A stretch of 39,666 bases of DNA, taken from the NCBI GenBank assembly GCA_945860255.1, contig CAMAQI010000002.1, positions 1 through 39,666 on the forward strand, written 5' to 3'. Of this stretch, positions 31,796-38,034 are shown piece by piece (positions within the stretch are counted from its first letter, which is position 1; every line of letters begins with the position of its first letter). Source of the stretch: Methylacidiphilum caldifontis. GTDB taxonomy: Bacteria > Verrucomicrobiota > Verrucomicrobiia > Methylacidiphilales > CAMAQI01. The notes beneath the pieces were generated by a model that searched no databases, was not told the origin of the DNA, and was given only the letters and a program-made list of their open reading frames with translations. A program made the position numbers and the translations under genes.

Positions 31796-31954
31796 TTTTA
31801 GAGGGACGGATTTTTTGAAAAGAGTGGCAATTCTTTGTCGTGCCACATGTTCTGGAATATCGTGGGTAAGACCCACTCCCTGAATCGCTTCATCCAAAGC
31901 AGCTAAAGCAGCAGGGGAAATTTCAACGGATTTTTGGGAAGCGATTTTGGACAT
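31772..31954 (-). CDS. Antitoxin-like small protein, convergent with the RelE toxin
   Basis: The 60-residue protein contains EISPAALAALDEAIQGVG, a D-I-P-E-H motif and a short basic tail. It resembles the protein at 34836-35036 over about 39 residues (S-x-x-x-L-x-A-L-[DE]-E-A-[IL], then T-x-x-I-P). Both lie tail-to-tail with, and overlap, a RelE/ParE toxin gene, and both have a TTGACG-N17-TACAAT promoter 6 bases from the ATG. Hence I infer it is the antitoxin. Known antitoxins with an L-x-A-L-x-E-A helix and I-P-x-x-x-V tail support this. Confidence 0.6.
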   Translation of the reverse strand: MSKIASQKSVEISPAALAALDEAIQGVGLTHDIPEHVARQRIATLFKKSVPLKLLPKVPC

Positions 31955-31960
31955 GAGAAG

Positions 31961-31989
31961 ATTGTAGTCGTTGGGAGGGAAGTCGTCAA
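31961..31989 (-). promoter_or_regulatory. Promoter of the antitoxin-like gene at 31954
   Basis: Minus strand: -35 TTGACG (31989-31984), spacer 17, -10 TACAAT (31966-31961), 6 bases to the ATG. One of the best promoter matches in the window and stronger than that of the facing toxin. Confidence 0.65.
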
Positions 31990-32221
31990 ATCTCCAATCC
32001 CCAAGCGGGTTTTGTTTTAGACTCTTATCCTAGATGAAATATTTTAAGGTGAGAACGATGCGGTGTTTGCTTGGGGATGAAGTGCTGTCGCACGTGGATA
32101 ACGGGAGTAAATAGAGTCTAAGAAGGTTTTTAATTTTCGTGTCAATTCGTGTTCATTCGTGGTTGGGATTTTTTGGATCCACGTTTTCTCTCTCTAGTCG
32201 AGTGAGGAGGAATCGACTACT
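31964..32221 (+). repeat. Direct repeat block 2 (258 bp), with palindromic element B
   Basis: Second copy of block 31243-31502; it contains element B at 31997-32078 with the same ATCCCCAAGC/GCTTGGGGAT ends. Confidence 0.7.
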
Positions 32222-32223
32222 GC
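32195..32223 (+). promoter_or_regulatory. Orphan promoter
   Basis: TAGTCG (32195-32200), spacer 17, TACTGC (32218-32223), 7 bases to ATG 32231. It is a copy of the RelE toxin promoter, but the frame after it (30 codons, 32231-32323) consists almost wholly of an inserted repeat element, so the gene it drove seems to be gone. Confidence 0.4.
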
Positions 32224-32233
32224 AAATCACATG

Positions 32234-32408
32234 AACCTAAAAAAGCAGTTGGAACCACGGATATCACGGATCACACGGATTTCAAACAGTTTAGGGGAAA
32301 TTGTACGTTCACCTTGTGGGTGAAGGAAAAAACAGAGGTTAATTTTCATAAATTCTTCCATCCGTGTTATCTGTGTTATCCGTGGTTAAATGGATTGCCG
32401 ATTTTAGG
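32234..32408. repeat. ACCACGGAT-type MITE-like element (175 bp)
   Basis: Terminal inverted arms run AACCTAAAAAAGCAGTTGG-ACCACGG at the left and CCGTGGTT...TTTTAGG at the right; the middle holds TTCACCTTGTGGGTGAA. A relative with the same arms and middle hairpin is at 35277-35456. Confidence 0.65.
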
Positions 32409-32465
32409 ATGAAACTTTGCCCACATGCTCATTTAAATCATGGAAAAGCAGAGGGCCTCCCTCTA

Positions 32466-32493
32466 TTGACAACCAAAGTGGTTGTGTTACGGT
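32466..32493 (+). promoter_or_regulatory. Promoter of the FitA-like/VapC pair
   Basis: -35 TTGACA (32466-32471), spacer 16, -10 TACGGT (32488-32493), 5 bases to ATG 32499. Confidence 0.55.
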
Positions 32494-32498
32494 TTTTT

Positions 32499-32738
32499 AT
32501 GGTTTCAATGACGTTGAAAGATATTCCCGTGCCCGTGCATCAGGCTTTGAAATTAAGAGCGAAGGAACATGGACGGAGTCTAAATAAGGAGGCACTGGCT
32601 TGTTTGGAAAGTATTCTCCTTCCAAGGAAAGTGGATACCGATCAGTTACTAACCGAGATCCGGCGGCATCGAGAGGGGCTTCCCGGAAAATTATCCGATC
32701 AACTTCTAGAAGAGGCTCGTACGAGTGGACGTCCATGA
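32499..32738 (+). CDS. FitA/VapB-type ribbon-helix-helix antitoxin
   Basis: The 79-residue protein starts MVSMTLKDIPVPVHQALKLR and continues AKEHGRSLNKEALACLES, the RHH domain of FitA-like antitoxins, then has a toxin-binding tail (LTEIRRHREGLPGKL). ATG 32499 follows the promoter by 5 bases, and a second ATG at 32508 is also possible; the longer frame upstream to 32364 is not supported. It overlaps the toxin gene by ATGA. Confidence 0.85.
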   Translation: MVSMTLKDIPVPVHQALKLRAKEHGRSLNKEALACLESILLPRKVDTDQLLTEIRRHREGLPGKLSDQLLEEARTSGRP

Positions 32739-33133
32739 TCGTTGCCGATTCTAATCTGATCGCCTATTTATTAATTCCAGGAGAGAAAAGCCTTTTGGCA
32801 GAGTCGATTTTCCTCAAAGATTCGGAATGGGCAGTCCCCCTTCTTTGTCGTTCTGAGATCCGAAATATCGTAACCCTTTATATGCGTCAGCAACAGATGA
32901 CGCTGACACAGGCGAAAGCGACTTTGGAAAAGGCGAAACTGGTTTGGAAAGAAAGGGAGTTTGCGATTCCCTCTGGAGAGATTTTAGAGCTGACCTCGCA
33001 GTATAAGGTTTCGGCGTATGATGCCGAGTTTGTGGTGCTTGCCAAAATGTTGAATATTCCTCTGCTGACTTTTGATCAGCCCCTCCGACGGATTTTTCCG
33101 ATGATTGCAGTTGACCCGATGACTTTTGCCTAA
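32735..33133 (+). CDS. VapC/FitB-type PIN domain toxin
   Basis: The 132-residue PIN ribonuclease has its full acidic set: Asp5 in VADSNL, Glu41 in RSEIRN, Asp96 in AYDAEFVVLA and Asp114 in TFDQPL. The ATG overlaps the antitoxin stop (ATGA), so the pair is translationally coupled. It ends one base before palindromic element C. Confidence 0.92.
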   Translation: MIVADSNLIAYLLIPGEKSLLAESIFLKDSEWAVPLLCRSEIRNIVTLYMRQQQMTLTQAKATLEKAKLVWKEREFAIPSGEILELTSQYKVSAYDAEFVVLAKMLNIPLLTFDQPLRRIFPMIAVDPMTFA

Positions 33134-33215
33134 ATCCCCAAGCCGGTTTTGTTTTAGGCTCTTATCCTAGATGAAATATTTTAGGGCGAGAAGGATGCGG
33201 TGTTTGCTTGGGGAT
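33134..33215. repeat. Palindromic element C (82 bp)
   Basis: Third copy of the ATCCCCAAGC...GCTTGGGGAT element, immediately after the VapC stop codon; the conserved tail extends to about 33237, right up to the next gene's stop. Confidence 0.75.
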
Positions 33216-33239
33216 GAAGTGCTGTCGCACGGGGATGGG

Positions 33240-33755
33240 TTATTTTTGAGGTTTTCGGAGAAAATAATAGTAGAGTGAGAAGACCCAGCCTCCCAAGAAG
33301 AGATGCAGGAATGTTTTATATCTCCCCATGATCTCATTATTAAAATGGGGTGGATGGCTCTGATTCGAATGTGAAACGAGATGAAAAATCATCGCCAAAA
33401 ATATCAAAAGCCCGATCGATAGGATCATGAGCATTTTTAAAATAAAGAAACAGCCTCTTGGATAATGCTCTGCCGATCTCCAATAATTGGCATTTGGGAC
33501 ATTCAGGTATTTTGAAGGGAGTTGCTGGATCACGGACCCGATACTGATTAAAAAAACTGTAATCCCAGGTCCGAACGCCAGAAAAAAAACCATGTTTTTG
33601 CTTTTTGTCATCCATCCATTAGGTGTTCCTGAACTATTAAAATGAGTCGCTACTTTTTCAGGAAGACTCCCGGATTCACGAACAATATACCCGCTATAAA
33701 GAATAAGCGTTGCTAGGAGGATAAAGATCCACCCTTTTTCTATCCGAGGTCTCAT
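33240..33755 (-). CDS. DUF1648 membrane protein
   Basis: The 171-residue protein has four membrane segments and the DUF1648 signature LPEKVATHFNSSGTPNGW between the first and second (residues 31-48). Such proteins are thought to be immunity or permease-like membrane proteins; the role is not settled. It sits among TA modules but shows no sign of being an antitoxin. The start is supported by the leaderless-type promoter. Confidence 0.8.
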   Translation of the reverse strand: MRPRIEKGWIFILLATLILYSGYIVRESGSLPEKVATHFNSSGTPNGWMTKSKNMVFFLAFGPGITVFLISIGSVIQQLPSKYLNVPNANYWRSAEHYPRGCFFILKMLMILSIGLLIFLAMIFHLVSHSNQSHPPHFNNEIMGRYKTFLHLFLGGWVFSLYYYFLRKPQK

Positions 33756-33761
33756 CTCTTG

Positions 33762-33789
33762 AGTTTAATCGATCGATTTCGATTTACAA
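33762..33789 (-). promoter_or_regulatory. Promoter of the DUF1648 gene inside the PIN gene end
   Basis: Minus strand: -35 TTGTAA (33789-33784), spacer 16, -10 TAAACT (33767-33762), 6 bases to ATG 33755. The -35 includes the stop codon of the upstream PIN gene. Confidence 0.5.
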
Positions 33790-34188
33790 CTTCATAACCT
33801 CTAGTGATGCAATCCCACTTTCGATGATTCTACGATCTGCGGTGATGAGGGGGACTTGATGATGGAGAGCTGTCGCCGTGATCATCCGATCGTCGGGATC
33901 GTCGTGGAAAGTTTGAGGAAGCTTCAAGAGTTCAAATAAAATCGGCTTGGAGAGATCGATGATTTGGATGCCGATCGATTCGGTGTAGGTATCGATGAAC
34001 TCTTGCGGAGAGAGATGGAGATGAATTCGGTTTTTCTGATGCAGTAAAATAGTTTCCCAGAGAGTGATGCTCGAGATTCCAAAAATCGAGTCATCGGGAA
34101 GATTTTTAATCGCTTCCGCGCGGGGATCTCCGAGGATCAGCCAAAGCCAGGCGTGGGTATCAAGGAGATGGGAAATGTTCTTCATCAT
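33784..34188 (-). CDS. PIN domain toxin paired with Phd antitoxin
   Basis: The 134-residue PIN protein begins ISHLLDTHAWLWLILGDPRA, typical of the Phd-linked PIN group, with Asp10, Glu45 in WETILL, Asp96-Asp100 in HDDPDDRMITATA, and Asp118 in TADRR. It overlaps the antitoxin gene by 29 bases. Pairing of a Phd/YefM antitoxin with a PIN toxin is well known for this group. Confidence 0.9.
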   Translation of the reverse strand: MMKNISHLLDTHAWLWLILGDPRAEAIKNLPDDSIFGISSITLWETILLHQKNRIHLHLSPQEFIDTYTESIGIQIIDLSKPILFELLKLPQTFHDDPDDRMITATALHHQVPLITADRRIIESGIASLEVMKL

Positions 34189-34414
34189 TGGTCCATTTCA
34201 CATCCAGAGGTTTTGTCAGATCTGTGATTACTGCGGCTTTATCTTTTCCAATCCCAAAGAGTTTTTGTGGGCTCATCGTTGTTACTTCAAGTGGTAGAAG
34301 TCGAGCCACCGGTCGTCCATGTTTAGTGATCGTGAATCCCTCGCCTGTTTCAGAAACCTGATCCATCAACTCAAGGCATTTCACCTTAAAGAGGGTTGCA
34401 GGGATGAAAGTCAT
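34160..34414 (-). CDS. Phd/YefM-type antitoxin
   Basis: The 84-residue protein has the Phd N-terminal fold (FKVKCLELMDQVSETGEGFT, then ITKHGRPVARLLP) and a C-terminal tail with DVKWTNDEEHF. It should neutralise the PIN toxin. A -10 TATAGT ends 6 bases before the ATG. Confidence 0.88.
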   Translation of the reverse strand: MTFIPATLFKVKCLELMDQVSETGEGFTITKHGRPVARLLPLEVTTMSPQKLFGIGKDKAAVITDLTKPLDVKWTNDEEHFPSP

Positions 34415-34420
34415 AAAATG

Positions 34421-34449
34421 ACTATAAAAGTGGTTAGAAAATAATCAAG
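34421..34449 (-). promoter_or_regulatory. Promoter of the Phd/PIN operon
   Basis: Minus strand: -35 CTTGAT (34449-34444), spacer 17, -10 TATAGT (34426-34421), 6 bases to ATG 34414. The -35 lies inside the terminal arm of repeat D. Confidence 0.5.
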
Positions 34450-34520
34450 CCGGATTCGTGTAATATTATGCGTTTGGGAAATATTTGAGGAAGAGAGTAG
34501 TTCCGTCAGGGCTTGATTAT
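34441..34520. repeat. Palindromic element D (80 bp)
   Basis: Ends ATAATCAAGCC and GGCTTGATTAT are a perfect 11-bp inverted repeat; copy E (35072-35151) has the same length and ends and matches through most of the middle (GTAATATT, GCGTTTGGGAAA, GAGGAAGAGAGTAGTTCCGT). Confidence 0.75.
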
Positions 34521-34559
34521 GATTGGGATCGGTTTTGTGTTTTTTTCGGCTCGGTCCTC

Positions 34560-34588
34560 TTGTCCCATGATCAGGCATCTACTATTAG
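34560..34588 (+). promoter_or_regulatory. Promoter of the ParE-type toxin gene at 34595
   Basis: -35 TTGTCC (34560-34565), spacer 17, -10 TATTAG (34583-34588), 6 bases to the ATG. Confidence 0.5.
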
Positions 34589-34594
34589 AATATT

Positions 34595-34900
34595 ATGAAG
34601 TATGAACTGATCATTGAACCTGCGGCGGCGAAACAGCTTCAAGAATTTTTGGATTACGCTCAATTTGAGCCCGCTGCGACCCGGTTTGTGGAGGATTTAG
34701 TGAGGAGAGTCCAAATCTTAAGAGATTTCCCTAAACTAGGGAAGGGGAAGGGATTCCATAAGGGAATTAAATATCGCTGTTTGCTTGTTAAACAATGGAG
34801 GGCGATTTATCGAGTGCAAATAGAATCAAAGAAAATCACGATTTATGCTTTTTATCACCCCGCTCAGCATTTTGATATTTCCGCTTCCCTTGAGCAATAA
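34595..34900 (+). CDS. ParE/RelE family toxin, convergent with its likely antitoxin
   Basis: The 101-residue protein has the ParE pattern: YELIIEPAAAKQLQEFLDYA, LRDFPKLGKGKG, IKYRCLLVKQWRAIYRV and TIYAFYHPAQHF. As at 31511, no antitoxin precedes it; a small gene on the other strand overlaps its last 65 bases. Different in sequence from the toxin at 31511, so this is not a recent copy of that module, only the same layout. Confidence 0.85.
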   Translation: MKYELIIEPAAAKQLQEFLDYAQFEPAATRFVEDLVRRVQILRDFPKLGKGKGFHKGIKYRCLLVKQWRAIYRVQIESKKITIYAFYHPAQHFDISASLEQ

Positions 34901-35036
34901 ATTCCGTCATTTCTTTTTTAAATTGATCATATGGAATTCCGCTTGTCGGTGTTTGCTGTGAAAGTGCTTCTTCCAAAGCCATTAATTCACCCGAGCTAAA
35001 CGAATGCGTCTGAAAAGTGCCATTTTTTTCGTGCAT
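34836..35036 (-). CDS. Antitoxin-like small protein, convergent with the ParE toxin
   Basis: The 66-residue protein contains SGELMALEEALSQQ and GIPYDQFKKEM, matching the core of the protein at 31772-31954, plus a basic C-terminal tail (GKRKYQNAERGDKKHK). It overlaps the facing toxin gene by 65 bases, so about a third of each gene is antisense to the other. Own promoter TTGACG-N17-TACAAT, 6 bases from the ATG. Antitoxin role is inferred from layout, size, promoter and the shared motif. Confidence 0.6.
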   Translation of the reverse strand: MHEKNGTFQTHSFSSGELMALEEALSQQTPTSGIPYDQFKKEMTEFIAQGKRKYQNAERGDKKHKS

Positions 35037-35042
35037 ACGAGA

Positions 35043-35071
35043 ATTGTAGTCGAAGGGCGTTTAGTCGTCAA
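35043..35071 (-). promoter_or_regulatory. Promoter of the antitoxin-like gene at 35036
   Basis: Minus strand: -35 TTGACG (35071-35066), spacer 17, -10 TACAAT (35048-35043), 6 bases to the ATG. It is identical in hexamers and spacing to 31961-31989. Confidence 0.65.
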
Positions 35072-35151
35072 ATAATCAAGCCGGGTTTGTGTAATATTTT
35101 GCGTTTGGGAAAAAGTCGAGGAAGAGAGTAGTTCCGTCAGGGCTTGATTAT
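35072..35151. repeat. Palindromic element E (80 bp)
   Basis: Second copy of element D, directly next to the -35 of the antitoxin-like gene. Confidence 0.75.
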
Positions 35152-35276
35152 GTTATGAATTGGCGGGGAGATTTACCCCTTATTTTCACTGATCTGCGCT
35201 TATAAAACCAGATTTGAACCTAGAGAAACCAGTTTGAACCACGGATATCACGGATCATACGGATTTTTAATGATTA

Positions 35277-35456
35277 AACCTAAATCCGGCAGTTGGAACC
35301 ACAGAATACACAGAACACACTGAATTTTAAGGGTTTATAAAAAACAAGGAATTCACCTGCAGGGTGAACGAAAAAGCCAACTCTTTTTTTTCATAACATT
35401 CTCTTTCTGTGTGTTTTGTGTATTCTGTGGTTGATTCCGACTGTTTTTTTTAGGTT
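35277..35456. repeat. ACCACAGAAT-type MITE-like element (180 bp)
   Basis: Arms AACCTAAATCCGGCAGTTGG / ...CCGACTGTTTTTTTTAGGTT enclose ACCACAGAATACACAGA and its inverse TCTGTGTATTCTGTGGT-like end, with a TTCACCTGCAGGGTGAA hairpin in the middle. Related to 32234-32408. Its right end gives the stop codon of the next gene. Confidence 0.65.
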
Positions 35457-35766
35457 AAATTTCTCGAAATATCTCTACACGAAATTCGGAGACCGATTTC
35501 ATGAGAATACTATGCGGGCCTTTTTCAAGGCCTTCGGCCCTGATCTCGGTGAGAGTTGAATTAAATATTTCGTCGTTTTTAAATTCAAAAAGAGCGTGAT
35601 ATTCAGGGAGGGATGTTTTCGGCTTTTGAGAGGAATTTTTGAGAAGTCTTCCCCTGAGGATATACTCTTTTAATCTCAATTCTTCGAGAAATTCCTTAGC
35701 AGCTCCTAGACATGTACTTTCAGGAACATCTGGTTTGATCGAAAAAAAGACGTGATAGTGAATCAT
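35455..35766 (-). CDS. DUF6614-like small protein
   Basis: The 103-residue protein reads HYHVFFSIKPDVPE, LPEYHALFEFKNDEIFNSTL and SVSEFRVEIFREI, with the dimeric ferredoxin-like alpha-beta pattern of DUF6614 as I recall it; no function is known for that family. Its start is 9 bases after the mnmG stop, so it is probably transcribed with mnmG. The stop codon lies in a repeat element. Confidence 0.6.
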   Translation of the reverse strand: MIHYHVFFSIKPDVPESTCLGAAKEFLEELRLKEYILRGRLLKNSSQKPKTSLPEYHALFEFKNDEIFNSTLTEIRAEGLEKGPHSILMKSVSEFRVEIFREI

Positions 35767-35775
35767 CTCTTCGTC

Positions 35776-37674
35776 CTACACTGCGTCTCCGCGACTTTGC
35801 GCGAGATCTGTCTTTTCTTTCTGCGGCCCCCTCTGCGTCCAGACCATGACTAAACTGAGGTCGCTCGGATTCACGCCACTGATTCGACCGGCTTGCCCAA
35901 AGGTCCGAGGACGGATCTGTTTTAATTTTAATCGGGCCTCTTTTTTGAGGCCGGGGATCGTATCGTAATCCAACCAGTCGGGGATTCCCTTCTCTTCGGA
36001 GGATTTCATCTTTTCAATCTGAGCCATCTCGCGGGCGATGTAGCCGGAGTACTTGAATTCAGTTTCGAGTTGCACGGCGACCTCAGGATCGACCTGTTGA
36101 TACTCTTCTGGAAGATCTTTCCAAAAGAAGGTCGGGCGCTTGAGAAGCTCCGAGAGGCGGTCGTGGCCAATCTTCGCCGATTGCATTTGGGTGCGGAAGC
36201 GGTCGATGGTCGCGAGCTTTTGTTTGAAATGGGCGTAACGCTCTTCGGTGACAAGTCCGATCTCTTTTCCCCGCTCAGTCAATCGTTGATCGGCATTGTC
36301 TTGGCGGAGGAGGAGTCGGTATTCGGCCCGTGAGGTAAACATTCGATAGGGCTCCTGGGTTCCCTTCGTGACGAGGTCATCGATGAGAACTCCAATATAC
36401 GCCTCGTGACGGCCGAGGATAAAGGCCGGTTTCCCTTGGACTTGAAGGGCGGCATTAATTCCGGCCATCAATCCTTGACCGGCGGCCTCTTCATATCCCG
36501 AGGTTCCGTTAATCTGCCCTGCAAAGTAGAGCCCTTGGACCTTCTTCGTTTGGAGCGTTTGATAAAGCTGCGTTGGCGGACAGAAATCGTATTCGACGGC
36601 ATAACCGGGACGCATGATCTCTGCGTTTTCAAGACCTTCAATGGAGCGAATGAAATCGTATTGAACCTCAAAGGGGAGGGAGGTCGAGCAGCCCTGAAGA
36701 TAAATCTCATCGGTGTGTCGACCCTCTGGCTCAAGGAAAAGTTGATGACGATCCTTATCGGCAAACTTCACCACCTTATCCTCAATTGACGGGCAATAGC
36801 GGGGGCCAACCCCTTCGATGATCCCGCAGAACATTGGGGACTTATCAAGATTGGCTCGAATAATCGCATGCGTCTTGGCCGAAGTGTAAGTCACCCAACA
36901 AGGCATTTGTTCCACGTGGAACTTTCCCTCCCGATACTCGTTCAAGGTAAAGAGGTCCTCAGGCCCTTTCTTTAAGGTATGAACCATGTAGGAAAAGGCG
37001 GGGGGAGGGAAGTCACCCGGTTGAAGGGCGAGATTATTGAAATTGATGCTTTGCTTCAGGAGTCGCGGCGGGGTTCCGGTTTTGAGGCGTTCGACTTCGA
37101 ATCCAAGGCGTTTCAAGCATTCGGAGAATCCGCTGGAGCTGTCCCCCATGCGTCCTCCAGCCTGGTTTTGGAGGCCGACATGGAGGAGTCCACGCAAAAA
37201 GGTTCCGGTGGTTACAACGACCGATTTCGCCCGATAATGTACTCCTAAATTTGTTGTAACTCCTTGAATGACATCATCTTGTGTAATTAAATCGGCGATC
37301 TGACCCTGTTTGACATCGAGGTTTGGTTGGCGTTCGCAGGTGTATTTAACACGAAATTGGTAAGCCTTTTTATCGCATTGGGCGCGAGGTCCACGGACAC
37401 TGGGACCTTTCGAGGCGTTGAGCATTCGGAATTGGATTCCGGTGGCATCGGTGTTCATCGCCATTTCGCCGCCGAGGGCATCGATCTCGCGGACGAGATG
37501 ACCTTTGGCAAGACCGCCGATCGCGGGGTTGCAGGACATTTGACCGATGGTGTCGCAGTTCATCGTGAGCAGGAGCGTTTGCGCTCCCATGCGGGCAGCG
37601 GCGAGGGCGGCCTCGACTCCGGCGTGACCGGCACCGATGACGATGACGTCGTAAATTTTAGGATAAGTAAACAT
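35776..37674 (-). CDS. mnmG: tRNA uridine-5-carboxymethylaminomethyl modification enzyme MnmG
   Basis: With MnmE, this FAD enzyme modifies U34 of several tRNAs. The 632-residue protein has the N-terminal FAD loop VIGAGHAGVEAALAAARMG, then MSCNPAIGGLAKGHLVREID and the conserved MLNASKGPSVRGPRAQCDKK (with the catalytic Cys), GTFLRGLLHVG, and RPGYAVEYDF, ending in GVNPSDLSLVMVWTQR of the C-terminal tRNA-binding part. Full length. MnmE is not in the window. It is transcribed toward the DUF6614-like gene. Confidence 0.97.
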   Translation of the reverse strand: MFTYPKIYDVIVIGAGHAGVEAALAAARMGAQTLLLTMNCDTIGQMSCNPAIGGLAKGHLVREIDALGGEMAMNTDATGIQFRMLNASKGPSVRGPRAQCDKKAYQFRVKYTCERQPNLDVKQGQIADLITQDDVIQGVTTNLGVHYRAKSVVVTTGTFLRGLLHVGLQNQAGGRMGDSSSGFSECLKRLGFEVERLKTGTPPRLLKQSINFNNLALQPGDFPPPAFSYMVHTLKKGPEDLFTLNEYREGKFHVEQMPCWVTYTSAKTHAIIRANLDKSPMFCGIIEGVGPRYCPSIEDKVVKFADKDRHQLFLEPEGRHTDEIYLQGCSTSLPFEVQYDFIRSIEGLENAEIMRPGYAVEYDFCPPTQLYQTLQTKKVQGLYFAGQINGTSGYEEAAGQGLMAGINAALQVQGKPAFILGRHEAYIGVLIDDLVTKGTQEPYRMFTSRAEYRLLLRQDNADQRLTERGKEIGLVTEERYAHFKQKLATIDRFRTQMQSAKIGHDRLSELLKRPTFFWKDLPEEYQQVDPEVAVQLETEFKYSGYIAREMAQIEKMKSSEEKGIPDWLDYDTIPGLKKEARLKLKQIRPRTFGQAGRISGVNPSDLSLVMVWTQRGPQKEKTDLAQSRGDAV

Positions 37675-37719
37675 GGAAGATTGGAAGGATAAAGGATGAT
37701 AGGGAAAAAGTCGAAGAGA

Positions 37720-37909
37720 TTAACCGCAGAGGACGCCGAGTTTCGCAGAGGAATACAAATTTATTTTTACCCGAGAGGGCTCTAGCTTCATGCAAGGACT
37801 GACGGAGAAATACAACAGTCGCCGAGTTTTCAAATGTATTTTGGATTTCAAACAAAATCCTGGTGTCATTTGGTATTCCTTAGCGTTCCTCAGCGCCCTC
37901 TGCGGTTAA
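37720..37909. repeat. MITE-like element, TTAACCGCAGAGG ends (190 bp)
   Basis: Arms TTAACCGCAGAGGACGCCGA and inverted CAGCGCCCTCTGCGGTTAA, like the arms at 17729-17872 and 18629-18784, but with an unrelated middle (ATACAAATTTATTTTTAC...). Confidence 0.65.
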
Positions 37910-37998
37910 CTTCTTTTTCTCCTCTTGTCGATGCAGACCTCAACGCCCACAGCTGAGGAATGAACATCACGATTTACGAAAAGGAAAAATCCACGGTA

Positions 37999-38027
37999 TT
38001 GCCAAATGGTTCAGATGGTATTACCCT
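37999..38027 (+). promoter_or_regulatory. Promoter of the VapBC pair at 38035
   Basis: -35 TTGCCA (37999-38004), spacer 17, -10 TACCCT (38022-38027), 7 bases to ATG 38035. Confidence 0.5.
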
Positions 38028-38034
38028 TGATTTC

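Larger units (their letters stand above)
31955..32498. other. Gene-free stretch between the antitoxin-like gene and the FitA-like/VapC pair
   Basis: 544 bp with no believable gene: repeat block 2, an orphan promoter, the ACCACGGAT-type element and the promoter of the next TA pair. Confidence 0.5.
35037..35454. other. Gene-free, repeat-filled stretch
   Basis: 418 bp containing element E, an ACTGATCTGCGCTTAT piece, a half ACCACGGAT-type arm (about 35217-35265) and most of the element 35277-35456. No believable gene was found. Confidence 0.5.
37675..38034. other. Gene-free stretch between mnmG and the VapBC pair
   Basis: 360 bp holding the MITE-like element at 37720-37909 and the vapB promoter. 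A longer reading of vapB from ATG 37960 would cover part of it, but it is not supported. Confidence 0.4.

Noticed and set aside
32364..32498. N-terminal extension of the FitA-like antitoxin
   Set aside because: It covers the promoter and the end of a repeat element; the family starts at the RHH strand and the promoter fixes a start at 32499.
31277..35151. Integron attC sites
   Set aside because: The elements are of the right size and palindromic, but the terminal GTTRRRY/RYYYAAC core is missing, two different end types occur, genes lie on both strands and no integrase is present.
16671..37909. CRISPR array from the recurring CTCTGCGGTTAA and ACCACGGAT units
   Set aside because: The units are dispersed singly or as inverted pairs, not regularly spaced direct repeats, and no cas gene is present.
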